Of a DNA stretch of 64,000 bases, positions 48,897-61,335 are shown in pieces. The stretch lies in assembly GCF_000208745.1 (NCBI RefSeq), contig NC_030853.1, positions 2,478,590-2,542,589 on the forward strand, written 5' to 3'. Position numbers and translations under genes: made by a program. Position 1 is the stretch's first letter. The number at the start of each line of letters is the position of its first letter. The DNA comes from Theobroma cacao (taxonomy: Eukaryota > Streptophyta > Magnoliopsida > Malvales > Malvaceae). Under the pieces are notes generated by a model. The model had not been told where the DNA came from, ran no database searches, and saw only the letters and a list, made by a program, of their open reading frames with translations.

Positions 48897-49317
48897 NNNN
48901 NNNNNNNNNNNNNNNNNNNNNNNNNNNNNNNNNNNNNNNNNNNNNNNNNNNNNNNNNNNNNNNNNNNNNNNNNNAAAATTAAATATTTATATTTTATAAA
49001 AATTTATTTTCAAAAGATTTTTGAATTTTTTTGTTTATGCATTTATTAACATTTTGTAATTAAGTGATAATGTATAAAGACCTCTACAACATGCGTCAAA
49101 CATATATTTCGATCTTTCCATCTAAACTGTACTTGAGTTACATACAAATGAATTCAGAGTTATAATATATGTTAAAATGATGTATTTAAAACGTGTTAGG
49201 AAAGAGATGTATACTAGTATTATTATTTAAGATATGATAGCAGTATTTAGATGACTAAGTTTTGCTTACTTTGTGTTTAAATCATAACAAGCAGCATGCC
49301 AACATATGACCATCTCG
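46800..49317. other. Intergenic DNA with an assembly gap
   Basis: AT-rich and gene-free. It includes an unusual GC-richer patch at 48050-48150 with an 11-bp inverted repeat (GAGCACCGACC at 48055-48065 and GGTCGGTGCTC at 48110-48120), a (TA)n tract at 48862-48893 and an N run at 48897-48974. The frame that crosses the gap is an artefact. Confidence 0.6.
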
Positions 49318-50443
49318 GATTCGTGTCATTTTTAAATTCAAGTTGTTGAATTTCTCAAAATCAAATCAGATTGAATTTTAATAAATTATTCGGATTTGTT
49401 TCATTTCATGTTAATTTTTTAGATCGTTCAGATTCAAGTCATTTTGAGTTTGAATCATTTCAAGTTCAATTCGTTTTAGAATTCAAATCAATTTGAATTT
49501 GAGTTGAGTGGAGATTGATTTTTAACTTTTTTTAATTAAATTGGATTGAGTTGACTTCAAATTCAAATAGATTGAATTTATTTTTCATTTTGGATTAATT
49601 TTGTCTTAAATTTATATTTGTGAGATGAATTTTATGAATAAGATGATACAATATCAACATCACCAGGTGCAAAATGAGGAAAGTATCCCTTCCTATGCCT
49701 ACCTTTGTTCTCGACTTCTATGGAAAAAGAAATTGACAATTCAATCAAGTGATTCGTGTCATTTTTAAATTCAAGTTGTTAAATTTCTCAAAATCAAATC
49801 AGATTGAATTTTAACAAATTATTCGGATGTGTTTCATTTCATGTTAATTTTTTAGATCGTTCAGATTCAAGTCATTTTAAGTTTGAATCATTTCAAGTTC
49901 AATTCATTTTAGAAATCAAATCAATTTAAATTTGAGTTGAACAGAGATTATTTTTAAATTTTTTTTAATTAAATTGGATTGAGTCGACTTCAAATTCATA
50001 TAGATTGAATTTATTTTTTATTTTGGATCAATTTTGTCTTAAATTTATATTTGTGAGATGAATTTTATGAATAAAATGGTACAATATCAACATCACAAAG
50101 TGCAAAATGAGGAAAGTATCCCTTCCTATGCCTACCTTTGTTCTCGACTTATATGGAAAAAGATACTGACAATTCAATCAAGTGATTCGTGTCATTTTTA
50201 AATTCAAGTTGTTGAATTTCTCAAAATCAAATTAGATTGAATTTTAACAAATTATTCGAATTTGTTTCATTTCATGTTAATTTTTTAAATCGTTCAGATT
50301 CAAGTTATTTTGAGTTTGAATCATTTCAAGTTTAATTTGTTTTAAAATTCAAATCAATTTGAATTTCAGTTGAGCGAAGATTGATTTTTAATTTTTTTTA
50401 ATTAAATTGGATTGAGTCGACTTCAAATTCAAATAGATTGAAT
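49318..50443. repeat. Tandem repeat with a 433-bp unit (about 2.6 copies)
   Basis: The block starting GATTCGTGTCATTTTTAAAT begins at 49318, 49751 and 50184, exactly 433 bp apart, and the copies stay highly similar. The third is cut off near 50443. Inside each unit a short word like TTCAAGTCATTTTGAGTTT recurs about every 20 bp. Each full unit also contains GAGGAAAGTATCCCTTCCTA and ends in AATTCAATCAAGT. It has no coding content. Confidence 0.9.
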
Positions 50444-51115
50444 TAATGACAAATTTGAATATTTGGTTTGATGATAAATGTATATATGAAATATTTTTTT
50501 ATTTAAAAAGTTAAAATAAAATCTTTTTAAATAAAAAAATTAAAAAATATATTTGAAAACACATGAGATTACAAATTTAATTTCCAACGACATCATAATT
50601 TTTAAAGTCAAATCATTTTTATTAATTATTTTTTAGGTAATTTGAAGTTATAAGTTTATTTAAATAATGTAAATAATTTACAGAATACTTTTATGTATTT
50701 GAACGGTGATGATAAGTATATTAAAAAGTAAATAAAAAACCCAATCTTTTTATTCACAACTTATATGACAAAAAAAATTAAAATTTGATCAAGTTATTGG
50801 TAGATACAGTGGACGGATTATATTCAATGTGGGTGAACTAATTTATATAATATTAACTCAAGTGTAATATAAACTGTTTTGTTTTTATGTAAAGATAATA
50901 CCACTATAAATGTTCTCTACAAGTTTTTATGGATTGAAAGCATTGTATAATTTTTTAATTATCAATGCCACAAATTATATTTTTCTCCAAACAATTATTC
51001 ATAAAAAACCCCCATTCAAAATTGATATTATTTTTTTTTTCAAAATATTCTTTGACTACATCAAATTGTTTTATCTCTGCATGCAAAATTTCAAATAGTA
51101 AATCAGTACTCTATT

Positions 51116-51131
51116 ATATAAACATGAACTA
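51116..51131. repeat. Target-site duplication of LINE 2, 5' copy
   Basis: ATATAAACATGAACTA, identical to 58435-58450 on the other side of the element. Confidence 0.9.
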
Positions 51132-51347
51132 GTGCATAAAAAAAGATGAGAGAGAATACTAGAGAGAGAGAGAGAGAGACCTAGGGAAAAGAAACGTTAG
51201 GAAGAGAGAGAGAGAGAGTTAAGGTGGAACAGAGAACTGAAGAGAACGAACGAGAGATGGAGAGATTTACGTAGAGATAATTGGCAACAACAAAGGATCG
51301 TGGAAGGGAGATTCAAGCAAGACTTAAGGATTTCAGACTGAAAAAAC

Positions 51348-53737
51348 TTGGAGGAGATTAACAGATATGAATCTCAGGAAGATAAAAAGAGGAATATAGA
51401 AAGGAAAGGTAAGAAGGATCCTTGGGGGGTTGAGAAATGGAGAAAATCACTCTTCTCAGCTTTTGTGGGGAATATCCAACGAGATGTCACATGGAGTCAG
51501 ATTAAGAGCATTTTTGATGAATTTGGGGTAGTGGTGGACATTTTCTTCCCGTGGAACCCAAAAAATCCAGATTCTAGACATACATTTGTGAGGTATAGAG
51601 AAGTCAAGGAGCTGGAAAGGGCGATTTTTCTGGGTCATGGTAGAATGCTAAATGGCAGACGGCTGCGTGTGTTGGAGGCTAAAAAACCAAATAGTCTGAA
51701 AGAGGATAGGGAAGGAGTTTTGAAAAATGTCGGAAGAGATGTCGGTATAGAAGGAAATGGTAAGTCCTTCAAAGAAGCGTTGCTTTCTAGGAAAAACAAA
51801 GAAGAACAGGGGTTAGTGTTGGGAGAGCTGAGAAGTGGGTTAGGGAGAAGGAAAAGCTTAGAAATAATTTTAGCAAAAAAAGAATTGGAATGGCTTGGTA
51901 AGAGTGCGATTAGGGAGTTGAGGAGTGCGATATCTTGTAGCTTAGTGGAGCATTCCCTGTTTCGAGAAGGAGTTATTGCCCAGGTGAGACTTGTGGGTGG
52001 CCTCTTCGTTTTGGTTCCTTTTGGAGAAAAAATGGAAATGAAGGAGCTTCTTCACCGCTGCATGGATCTGTTTGAGCCATGGTTCCTGTCAATATCTCCA
52101 TATTGTGTGGGTTTGGACGAGAGGAAGTACAGAGTGTGGGTCACGGTTGAGGAGATTCCACTCCATATCTGGCATATTAATAGCTTTAAAGCTATTGGGA
52201 ACTCTTAGGGAAAATTTATAAAGGCAGACAAAAGCACTATGGAGAAATGGAGACTTGACCAAGCTATGATCCAAGTGGAGGTCAGTTCTTTAAGAGACAT
52301 TCCTACTTATACCTAATTGTTAGTCAATGGCAAGGATTATTTTGTCAGATTATCGATTATGGATATTGAAAGGAGTAATCCAAGGATACCGATGGAGGTT
52401 GGGAATAATGGGGGTTCAAAATCAGAATCGAAATCGAAAAGTTGGATGGAGGAGGATAAGCAATGGGTGGAGGCTCAAGGGGAAGGTTCAAAATCTGAGG
52501 AGAAAATCTATGAACAGTGGCTTGGAGTAGATAGTGATAGTGGGGCCCTTAACCTAATGAATAGGCAGGGTAGTAGTAGCCAGCTAAGAAAAAAAGTTCA
52601 GGATAAGGAATGGCCTATAGGGGGAGTAAGGCAAGGAAGTCAAGAAGTCTCAGTAGCAAGAAAATGAGATTTAAATTTGCATTGCAAGGGTAGGTGTGAA
52701 TCGGAGGAGGGCTCCATGATGGGCAATCTGGATGAAGTTGATGGGTCGAGATTGTCTGCAAGTGTGATTATTGATGCAATTAAACAAGGTCAAGGGAAGG
52801 AAAGTAATAATGGGCTGAATCAATCAAAAAGACCAAGAGCTAGTGGGAGTTCAGAAAAATGGGCCTTATAGGATTAAGCCCATCTCAAGAATTTAGGCTC
52901 AGGAACAGAAGTACAGCTAGAGGGCCGAGAGTAAAGAAGCATGGGAGAAATGGTAATTTAAAATATCATTGTTCCACGTGGAGAGATTCAGAAAGTGAGA
53001 AGGACCTTTTAGAGTCTTCGAGACAGTGGGTCTCAGAAACAAAGGATAAATTAAGGGCAGATGAAGAAAGTTGTGATTGTAAGTTAGGGAAAAATTGTGG
53101 AAGAATGAGCAACTATAGGGGGAAAAATACAAAAAGTGACAGTAGTGAAACAAAGAGTCAAACATCTGTTCTGAGGCGAATAAGAGGGATCCAGGAGAGA
53201 AAGTATGGGGGTTGCTATGACAATTTTAGTAAGCAAATAAAGAAAGAAAGTAAAAAACTTGTCGATTCTGAGGACACGCTATCAGAGATATGTAAAAGGA
53301 GAAGTAGGGATACAGAACTGATCTGCAAATGAGAGGAAATAAAAGAAGGAAAAAGAAATATGCAGGGGCCAAACTATGTAAAGGAAGATTGTGTGGCAGT
53401 TTCGAGTAATCACACTCAACAAATAGGAAAGAGGTTTCAGGAAGTAAGTAATAATCTGAAGGGAAGTGGGATCTCTCGTGGCGATAGAAGTTGAGTGAGG
53501 AAGGAGATCGTAGAATGGTTAAAAAATGAACCTGGTTTGGTAATTGAACAGATTATAGGTTCATGTTCGAACGAAATGCAAACAGAGTCAGATAGAGAAG
53601 GAGAAAAAGAGGTGTAAAGGTTTTGGGAGGTGAGCTATAAGTTGGGAATGGAATTTAGGAAGAATAGAGATGAGGTATTAAAAATTTTTGCTCAGATACT
53701 AGATGAGGAGCAAAAAAAGGCGCAAGAAGGGATATGA
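51348..53737 (+). pseudogene. LINE-2 ORF1: RRM and DUF4283-like protein (broken)
   Basis: The open first part (51348-52208) encodes an RRM domain (RNP2 AFVGNI; RNP1-like RHTFVRYR) and then the DUF4283-like region (DLFEPWFLSISPYCVGL, YRVWVTVEEIPLHIWHINSF). The frame is closed by TAG at 52206, most simply a changed Trp codon, continues in the same frame after another stop at 52314, and shifts frame somewhere between 52670 and 52860. The C-terminal part (to TGA at 53735) is highly charged and low in complexity. It would bind the element RNA. Confidence 0.88.
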
Positions 53738-53781
53738 TAAGAGGCAGGAGTTCAGGTCAGTGTGTGTCAATTGATGTTTTT

Positions 53782-56700
53782 ATGATTATTATTTCATGGA
53801 ATGTGAAAGGCCTTGGTAAGGCCGAAAAGAAAAAGGCAGTGAGAAACTTAGTCAGGAGAAACAAACCGAACATGCTTTTCCTTCAAGAAACAAAATTGCA
53901 AACTGAGTCTAGGGGGTTATACGATAGATTATAGGGACAAGACAAAATCAGTGGAAAGTCGGTTGACTCGGTGGGGAGGTCGGGGGGTCTAATAAGTATA
54001 TGGAGAAATGAATTTTTTGTACTGAATGAATGTGTGGCTTGCAGAAGCTTCATTATGTTGATATAGAAAGTTAGCAGGATTGAAAAAGAATGTGGGTTTG
54101 TCAATATGTATGCCCCAAATGAAGAATTGACAAGGAGGAGCTTGTGGAGTGAGTTGGTGGAGAAAATGAGTGGAAAGGACATTATGTGGTGCCTAGGGGG
54201 AAACTTCAACACAGTAAGGAATGAATAAAAAAGAACAATGAGGGTAGAGATTGGAAGAACAACGAGGAACTTTGGAGACTTTATTGAGGGATTGGCCTTG
54301 TGAACATGCCGTTAACAAGTGGTAAATACACTTGGAATGGTAATAGGGACGGCTGGGTTTTCAGCAAACTGGATCATTTCTTCCTTGATGTTGAGTGGTT
54401 TGATCAGGAACAAGGGCTTCTCTAAGAATGCCTCTCAAGGTCTCTTTCGGATCACAACCCAGTTATGTTGAGATCAAATAAAGCAAATTGGGACCTTAAA
54501 CCTTTCAAAATTTTTAACTATTGGATGGATGAAAAGAGCTTCCAAAATCTTATGCTGGAATGTTGGGAAAAGTATGAGCAAACAGGAACAGAGACGGTAG
54601 GAATTTGGCATAAACTTAGGAACATGAGAGTAGATATTAAACAGTGGAAGGCTGAAGTCTTAGGTAACACCCAACTTCAAATTCAATGTCTTAAAAGGGA
54701 AATTAAAGCTTTGTTAGAGGTGTGGCAAGAAAGGGATTTTGATCAAGATAACCAAGAGGAACTGATAAGGAAAAAAACTGAGCTGTGGGCATTGTATCGT
54801 AAAGAAGAAAGAGAATGGATGCAAAAATCAAAGGTTCAGTGGGTTAACGATGGAGATCGAAATACGAGGTATTTTCACACAATTGCTTTTGCTAGAAAAA
54901 GAGGTAATCATATTAAGAAAATTCAAGGTGATGGGGGATTAAAGGAGGATCCGAGCAGTATAAAAGAAGAAGTGGGAAGGCATTTCGAGAATCGGTACCG
55001 TGAAAGACTAGTGCTTCAACTGGAAGACATGGATTGGAGGTTAGGGAGCCTTAAGGAAGAAACAGTCAAGGATCTTGAGAAACCCTTTGAAGAAGAGGAA
55101 GTATGGGAGACAATCTAGGGATGCGATGGCAATAAAACCCCAGGGCCTGATGGATACAATTTAAATTTTTTCAAAAAACAGTGGCAAGTGGTGAAAAAAG
55201 ATGTGATGTGTTTCCTAAGGGATTTTCATGAAAATGTACAGTTTGGGAGAGGAGTTAACACTTCTTTCATAGCCCTCATTCCGAAGGTTCAAAACCCTAA
55301 TAATTTAGGAGAATATAGGCCGATTAGCCTAGTTAGTAGCTTATACAAAATAGTGGCAAAAACTCTTGCAAATCGTCTCAGAAAGGCTATAGGCAATGTT
55401 ATTGGAAGGTATCAATTTGCTTTTATTAAAGGGAGGCAGTTGATGGATTGCGCTTTAGTTGCAAATGAAGTTGTTGATTGGATAAAAAAAGATAAAACAG
55501 GGGGGTTGATCTTCAAAGTCGATTTCAAAAAGGCCTATGACTGTATCAGCTGGAATTTTCTTAATCTCATAATGACAAAAATGGGATTTGGTGAAAGATG
55601 GAAATGATGGATCAGAGAATGTATTTCTACAACTTTCATCTCGGTATTGATTAACGGATCCCCGACACGATAATTTAATATGGAGAAAGGGCTGAGGCAA
55701 GGGTGTCCCTTATCTCATTTCATTTTTAATATGCTGGTCGAGGCATTGAGTTGTATGGTTAGGAAAGCTGAAGGTATCAGATTGTGCAAAGGTGTTGTTA
55801 TTGGGAATAACAACTTTTCTATTTCTCATTTACAGTATGCTGATGATACGATGATTTTTTGTGAGCCAAACTTGGAGAATTTAAAGGGGTTTAAAAGAAT
55901 TCTTCAATGCTTTCAAGTTGTGTCGGGTCTCAAGATTAATTTCTATAAGAGCCAGCTGTTTGGGATTGGTATTGAAAAGGAAGTTCTATCGGATTGGGCA
56001 AGAATTATCTCCTGTCAAGTTGGGGAGCTTCCTGCCACATACTTGGGGCTCTCATTAGGGGTCAATCATAATTCTGCTCATTTTTGGAAACCAGTACTTG
56101 AGAGGGTTGGGGCAAAGTTAGCGAGATGGAAGGCAAAAACTCTTTCATTTAGAGGGAGGATCACCCTTCTCAAGTCTGTATTAACAAGCCTTCCTCTATT
56201 CTTTATGTCATTTTTTCAAATTTCGGTGAAAGTGAAGGACGAATTGGAAATGATTTAGAGAAGTTTTTTGTGGGGGGATATGGAACAGAAGCAGAAAATC
56301 CACTATGTGAAATGGGAGAAAGTTTGCAATTTAAAGGAATGTGGAGGAATAGGGATGGTTGATTTGGAAGTTAAAAATCGAGCTCTAATGAATAAGTGGA
56401 TTTGGAGATATGAGAACGATAGAGATAGCCTATGGAGAGAAGTTTTAGTTGAAAAAATCGGAAGTGATCCAACAAAGTTGTTGCCAAACACGAGTACAAA
56501 TATGAGAGTTTTGACTTTATGGAGAAAAATCATCAGCCCCCTTTCCCCTTCTAACAAAATTTTTTTGCACGTTCACGCTAACATAGGGTATGCAGTGGGA
56601 GACGGGAAAAACTTACTGTTCTGGAGAGATGAATGGATCGAGGGAATTTCTTTGGCCCATGCCTTCCCAAGGATTCATGCTTTGGCAGTCAACAAGCTTG

Positions 56701-57935
56701 GAAAGATTAAGGACTTTGGACGATGGAAGGAAGAAAAATGGGTTTGGAACATGGAATTAAGAAGGCAGATTTTTGACTGGGAAGGTGAATAGCGGGAGCA
56801 GCTTATGATTGTGCTCCAAGATCTCCAATTAAGTAAGGAACTCAAAGACAAGCTTGTTTGGAAATGTGAGGCAAGTGGTAATTATTCTACAAAGTCTTTT
56901 TGTAAGTATGTCTTAACTATTAACCAGGATTATGATGAGATTTGGAAATTTGTTTGGGTCAGTCTGGCCCCATTTAGAGTAGAGTCTTTTGTGTGACAAT
57001 TAGTTCAGGGAAAGGTGGGGGTTAAGGATGAATTAGTAAAAAGGGGATTACAACTTAATGGGACACCACAGTGTGTTTTATGTGACAGGGCTAGGGAAAC
57101 TTGTGATCATCTGTTTGTGGAATGTGTTGAGTCATGGAGGGTCCAGTCAGAGTGGTGTAAAAGTTGGGGTTATGTTTGGGTATCACCAGGGACGATTAAA
57201 GAGAAGCTACTGGCTTGGAATGGATGTTATGTGGGAGAGCTTGACAAAAGGATTTGGAATATGGCTTTTTTCTCAATTGTTTGGTCTATATGGAAGTGTA
57301 GGAATGAGATGGTGTTCGAAGGGAAACAATGGAATGCAAACCAGTGTGTTGAGCTGGTGAAAATCAAAGTTGCAACCTGAGCGAATGCGAAATGGCCAAA
57401 GGAGTTTCCTTCAGTGCCGGACACGTATAGACAACCTCTAGTGAAATGTCAACAATAGAAAATGGTCCAAAGCAGAAAATGAGTTTTATGGGAGAAACCC
57501 TTTCGTAATTGTATGAAGTTCAATGTTGATGGTGCAGTAAGAGGAAGTCCTGGACCGGCGGGGATAGGAGGTATTCTGAGAGATCACCAAGGTGATGTTA
57601 AAATTACTTTCTCCAAATCAGTTGGAAATGGGGATGCCAACCTTGCTGAGATACTAGCAGTAAGGGAAGCACTTGTGGTGTTTGTAGCATCAAGGTTGAA
57701 GGATCAATATAAGCTAATCATTGAAAGTGATTCTTGTAATGCTGTGAAGTGGGTTCAACATCCTGATACGGCACCTTGGAGACTACGAAAGTGGCTGCTG
57801 CATATTGAAAGGTTAAAAGAAAAGCTTAATGACTGAAAAATTCAACATGTCTTTAGGGAGGCAAATCAGAGGGCTAATGCACTAGCAAAAGATGGTGTTG
57901 ATCGGCAGTCAGATTCTTTGCGTGTTTTCCTATAA
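53782..57935 (+). pseudogene. LINE-2 ORF2: endonuclease, reverse transcriptase, zf-RVT, RNase H (broken)
   Basis: The start reads MIIISWNVKGLGKAEKKKAV and FLQETK, an APE-type endonuclease, followed by VNMYAPNEE and SDHNPVM. Reverse transcriptase follows (TPGPDGYNLNFFKKQW, EYRPISLVSSLYKIVAK, FAFIKGRQLMDCALVANE, FKVDFKKAYDCISW, RQGCPLSHFIFN, and intact YADD at 55836-55847). Then come zf-RVT (APFRVESFV, CVLCDRARETCDHLFVEC) and RNase H (FNVDGAVRGSPGPAGIGGIL, ESDSCNAVKWV, REANQRANALAK). From about 54300 to the end all pieces share one frame, interrupted only by stop codons; one frameshift lies near 54296. Confidence 0.93.
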
Positions 57936-58434
57936 GTGCTAGGTGTTAAAGTCCTTGTTTCTGTTGGGGTTGGCTTTCTGGGCGGATGCTGGGTTGATGA
58001 TGTGAGTTAGTGAGACAGGGCCCGCTGGATTGCTGTGTTTTTTAATTGCTGGGAAGAGGGTGTGAGTGGTTGTTTGGTGGGATGACATCTGTTGTTTAGT
58101 TCTAGAAGGATCCTTGATGTATAAGGATAATGTTGGTTTCAAGAAATAGGTATTGGGTTTTTGGTTGCTGTAAATGATAGGTTAAGTGCTTTTGGCTCAT
58201 TGCAAATAGGTGTAGAGCTGAATGGTGGAAAAGAGTTTTTGTTTCTGAGTTTTTGGGTCCTTGATGGGTTTGGCACCTTGTTTTTTGTGGTGCTTGAGTA
58301 CAGATTTTCTGGGAAGGTCTGAGCTTTTTTTTACCTTCAGGGCCATGTTTTTGTGTCTAAGGGCCATGTTTTTGTATCTAAGGGCTGTCCATGCCCTCTG
58401 ATTTAATGAAGCTTACTGCATTTCAAAAAAAAAA

Positions 58435-58450
58435 ATATAAACATGAACTA
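58435..58450. repeat. Target-site duplication of LINE 2, 3' copy
   Basis: ATATAAACATGAACTA directly after the poly(A) tail, identical to 51116-51131. Confidence 0.9.
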
Positions 58451-59264
58451 TCAAAATACGGTGGATCATATTATCAAAATCAAATTAATTATAAAACTGT
58501 AACTTTTATTTAAATTTACATATTATACCGTATATTTGCAAAGTAAGTCACTTTTTTTATTATAATTATAACTTTGATTTTTTCGATATTTTTTCATAAT
58601 ATAATCGAAGGGAGATTAGGACCTTAGTGAGGGCAATTGTTCCTGTTGCTATCAACCTGGATCCTTCCCTTGTAGAAATAACTAATGGAGAGTAACGCAT
58701 TTGGGTCCTTGCTTCTAACCTGTAAATTATAATTATAATAATTATAAATTATAAATTTCAATTAAACAGTGTACCAAATTTATGAATATTATAAAAAGTT
58801 TCATACATCGACAATATAATTAATTTATTATTAGATTTGATTATTTTTAAAGTTTTAACAATTTGTTTGGTGTTGTACGTAGTTTTTTTTTCAAATATTC
58901 ATTTATTATTTGTATTGGATATTTATATAACTCTTTCATTCAATGATCAATATTTTTTTCAAAAAATACATTATTTTTTGGATTCAAGCCTTACAATTTG
59001 TAAATATTTAACTTATTTCGTATATAGTGATCGTTTGTTTAGAATCAATTTATAAGTCCGACCCTTCAGTTTAGACAAGTTGGTAAGTGTCTAGAATTGT
59101 AAACCATCCAAAAAAAATTGGTTTTAAAAATTTTAGATCATAGATCACTCGTTAAGTTACATGATTAGTAACTACATTACAAGACTAACTTAAAATTGGT
59201 CAAAATCTATTAAGCTTCCAATCTCACGATATGAATTTATGAGGATCCGTTATGGTTAGAGGTG

Positions 59265-59560
59265 ACAATTAAATGAGTTGGATCGAATTTGAGACGGGTC
59301 ACTTTAGGTTTAGATGATTTTAAATTTAAATTATTAAATTTTTTCAAAATTAAATCAATTTGAATTTGAATGGATCATTTCGATTAAAATCATTTCTAGT
59401 CGTTCAGATTAAAATCATTTCAAATTAAGATTATTTTAAAGTCAAATTATTTTAACTTGAGGTTGTTTTCAGATCAAGACTTAAGTTCGATTTATTGACG
59501 TTCTCTAATCAAATTGACGTGAGTGAAGTTCAGATCCAAACGGAAATAGGTGGATGTATA
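59265..59560. repeat. Diverged relative of the 433-bp repeat
   Basis: Contains the same short-period words (TCGTTCAGATTAAAATCATTTC, AATCAATTTGAATTTGAATG in shortened form) and ends with an AATCAAATTGACGTGAGTGA block matching the AATTAAATTGGATTGAGTCG block of the tandem unit. Only a single diverged copy is present. Confidence 0.5.
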
Positions 59561-59930
59561 CAGTTGATAATAAAGCACTCACCAATCCAAAGTGTAGAGC
59601 TAAATTTTTCAGGTGGCTTGGGCCGTGGTCCCTGTGTAACTTTGATTGTCTTGAAGTTATGGTAGCCGTATGCCCGTATTTAGATTTTAGACCTACTGAT
59701 AGCTATCTATATTTAGAACATCTGCCATTAGCTTAATGATCACCATCCGTTAAAAGCATTAATCATTTAATTGAGCCATAAAGAGGCTTAGGATCAACAT
59801 TCATCCGTCACCATGTACCTTTGCATTACTCTCACGTGAAAACAAGAGGTGTAAAATGAGGAAAATTATCCTCAAACAGGATTTAGACGTCATTGATCTC
59901 ATATCAATAAGAATTGGAGAGAGTCTTGAT

Positions 59931-60270
59931 TTATAAATAAAATTTTCTTCTATCTAACATGTATGTTTTTTGGATTGAAAATGTAATCCTGTGACATGTG
60001 ATAGTAGAATAAATTCAAATCTTTATTGATGTGGGACTCCATAAGAAATATCAAGGTTGATTGTCGAAGTAGACTTGAATCAAAGTGCAGTCTCTTTCCT
60101 CTATAAGGAAAAAAGCTACTGTAACAAGGGTGTTGTACCATTATATGGATTAAAATGTCACAAACTCCACGTCAATAGAAGATGAATGGGTCATGAGGTT
60201 ATAAATAAAGATCACTCTCTACCTAACATACATGTGTTTTGGTTGAAAATATGACCCAATAACACCAGAC
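59931..60270. repeat. Pair of about 71-bp direct repeats (LTR-like)
   Basis: The block 59931-60001 (TTATAAATAAAATTTTCTTC, TATCTAACATGTATG, GATTGAAAATGTAAT) recurs at 60199-60270 with changes. The segment between has TGATGTGGGACTCC and TGTAACAAGGGTGTTG. This could be a small TRIM-like element. Text near 60285-60345 (TTCTCAACTTATATGGAAAA, ATTTCAATCAAGT) also matches the end of the 433-bp unit. Confidence 0.45.
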
Positions 60271-60877
60271 ATGTCTTTGATGCTATCCCTAAATTAGTTC
60301 TCAACTTATATGGAAAAACTTTTTTGACATTTCAATCAAGTTATTTTTAGAAATTATTAAATTTTAAGTTGTGATTTATTTAAAATTATTAAATTAATGG
60401 TCCCCTATGTTGAATGTCAAATCTAATCAAGAAGTTGAAAGGTAACAATTTTTTATTTTTGTATTGCTATCATCTTCAAATATTGTCCATGACACTTTGT
60501 TGAAAATGAGTTTATATTTATTTTTTTCATTGGAATTATTACTTAACTTTCGAGAGATCTTCATGTCCATGACAATTAATAAAGTATATATTATATAGTT
60601 TTATTAAATAATGTGTTAAAAGATAAGTTTGAATATTCAACTCAAATGGTAGATGCATATATGAAGTCTCTTTTTATTTAAAAAGTAAAAATCGAATATT
60701 TTTTAGGTAATTCAAAGTGACAAGTGTTGACAAGAAAAATCTTTGCATTATGAATTTTTTTTAAATAATGGAGGAAAATAAAATTTTTCCAAAAAGAGAA
60801 AATAAAAAATAAATAATTTGATTTTTTTAATCTAAATAAATTTAATATCTAAACAACTTTAAAGAATGAATTTGCAC

Positions 60878-60972
60878 TCAAAGATTTAGCTCATTGATTA
60901 GTGTATGATCTCTTTGTTTTAAAAAGTAGAGTTCAAATCTCTTTTCTCCCAATTATTAAAAAAAAAACCTTA
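60878..60972 (+). mobile_element. tRNA-derived SINE fragment
   Basis: A box-A-like TTAGCTCATTGATTAGTG (60886-60903) and a box-B-like GTTCAAATC (60931-60939) are spaced as in a pol III promoter, followed by a TCTTTTCTCCC stretch and an A run. The cloverleaf is not complete, so it is not a working tRNA gene. A short SINE or decayed SINE is the best reading. Confidence 0.45.
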
Positions 60973-61335
60973 AAAGAATGAATTTTTTTAATTTAAAAAA
61001 ATATTATAAATTTTCTTTTAGTCATGGATAAGAAATTACTATTGTTTTTTCTTTCCATTTATTTTCCGACTTGCCCTACAATGGGTTTTGGGCTTGCTAC
61101 GGTGACCCAGGCCCAATTAACACCGGACTAAATCCACTAAAAATAATAAACAAACAGAAAGAAAAAATGAAAAAAAAAAAAAACCTCATCCTCTTCCCCT
61201 CCCGCCACCGCCTGTACGGCCACCAACCACTGTATTCCCCCTCTTTCTCCTCCGCGTCATCCTCCACCTCTCTCATTTCTATGATGTTGATATTGACTTT
61301 TAGCCTTAATTAGTCAAACCTCTCCACACCTAAAC

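Larger units (their letters stand above)
51132..58434 (+). mobile_element. LINE retrotransposon 2 (L1 clade with RNase H), structurally complete
   Basis: About 7.3 kb between perfect 16-bp target-site duplications. It has a GA-rich 5' leader (51150-51345), ORF1 (51348-53737), a 44-bp gap, ORF2 (53782-57935), a 3' UTR of about 500 bp and a short poly(A) tail. The 3' UTR contains a 22-bp duplication (GGGCCATGTTTTTGT type, near 58340-58383). ORF order, the RRM-type ORF1 and the C-terminal RNase H place it with plant L1-clade LINEs that carry RNase H. Premature stops make it inactive. Confidence 0.95.
58451..61060. other. Intergenic DNA with decayed repeats
   Basis: Apart from the repeats listed separately, the stretch is AT-rich with no gene. 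The open frame at 59554-59736 looks protein-like for about 40 codons but has no recognisable domain. Confidence 0.5.

Noticed and set aside
48843..49049. 68-codon frame across the N gap
   Set aside because: Consists of TA repeat and unknown bases.
60886..60939. Working tRNA gene
   Set aside because: Box A and box B words are present but the acceptor and anticodon stems do not form; a SINE fragment fits better.
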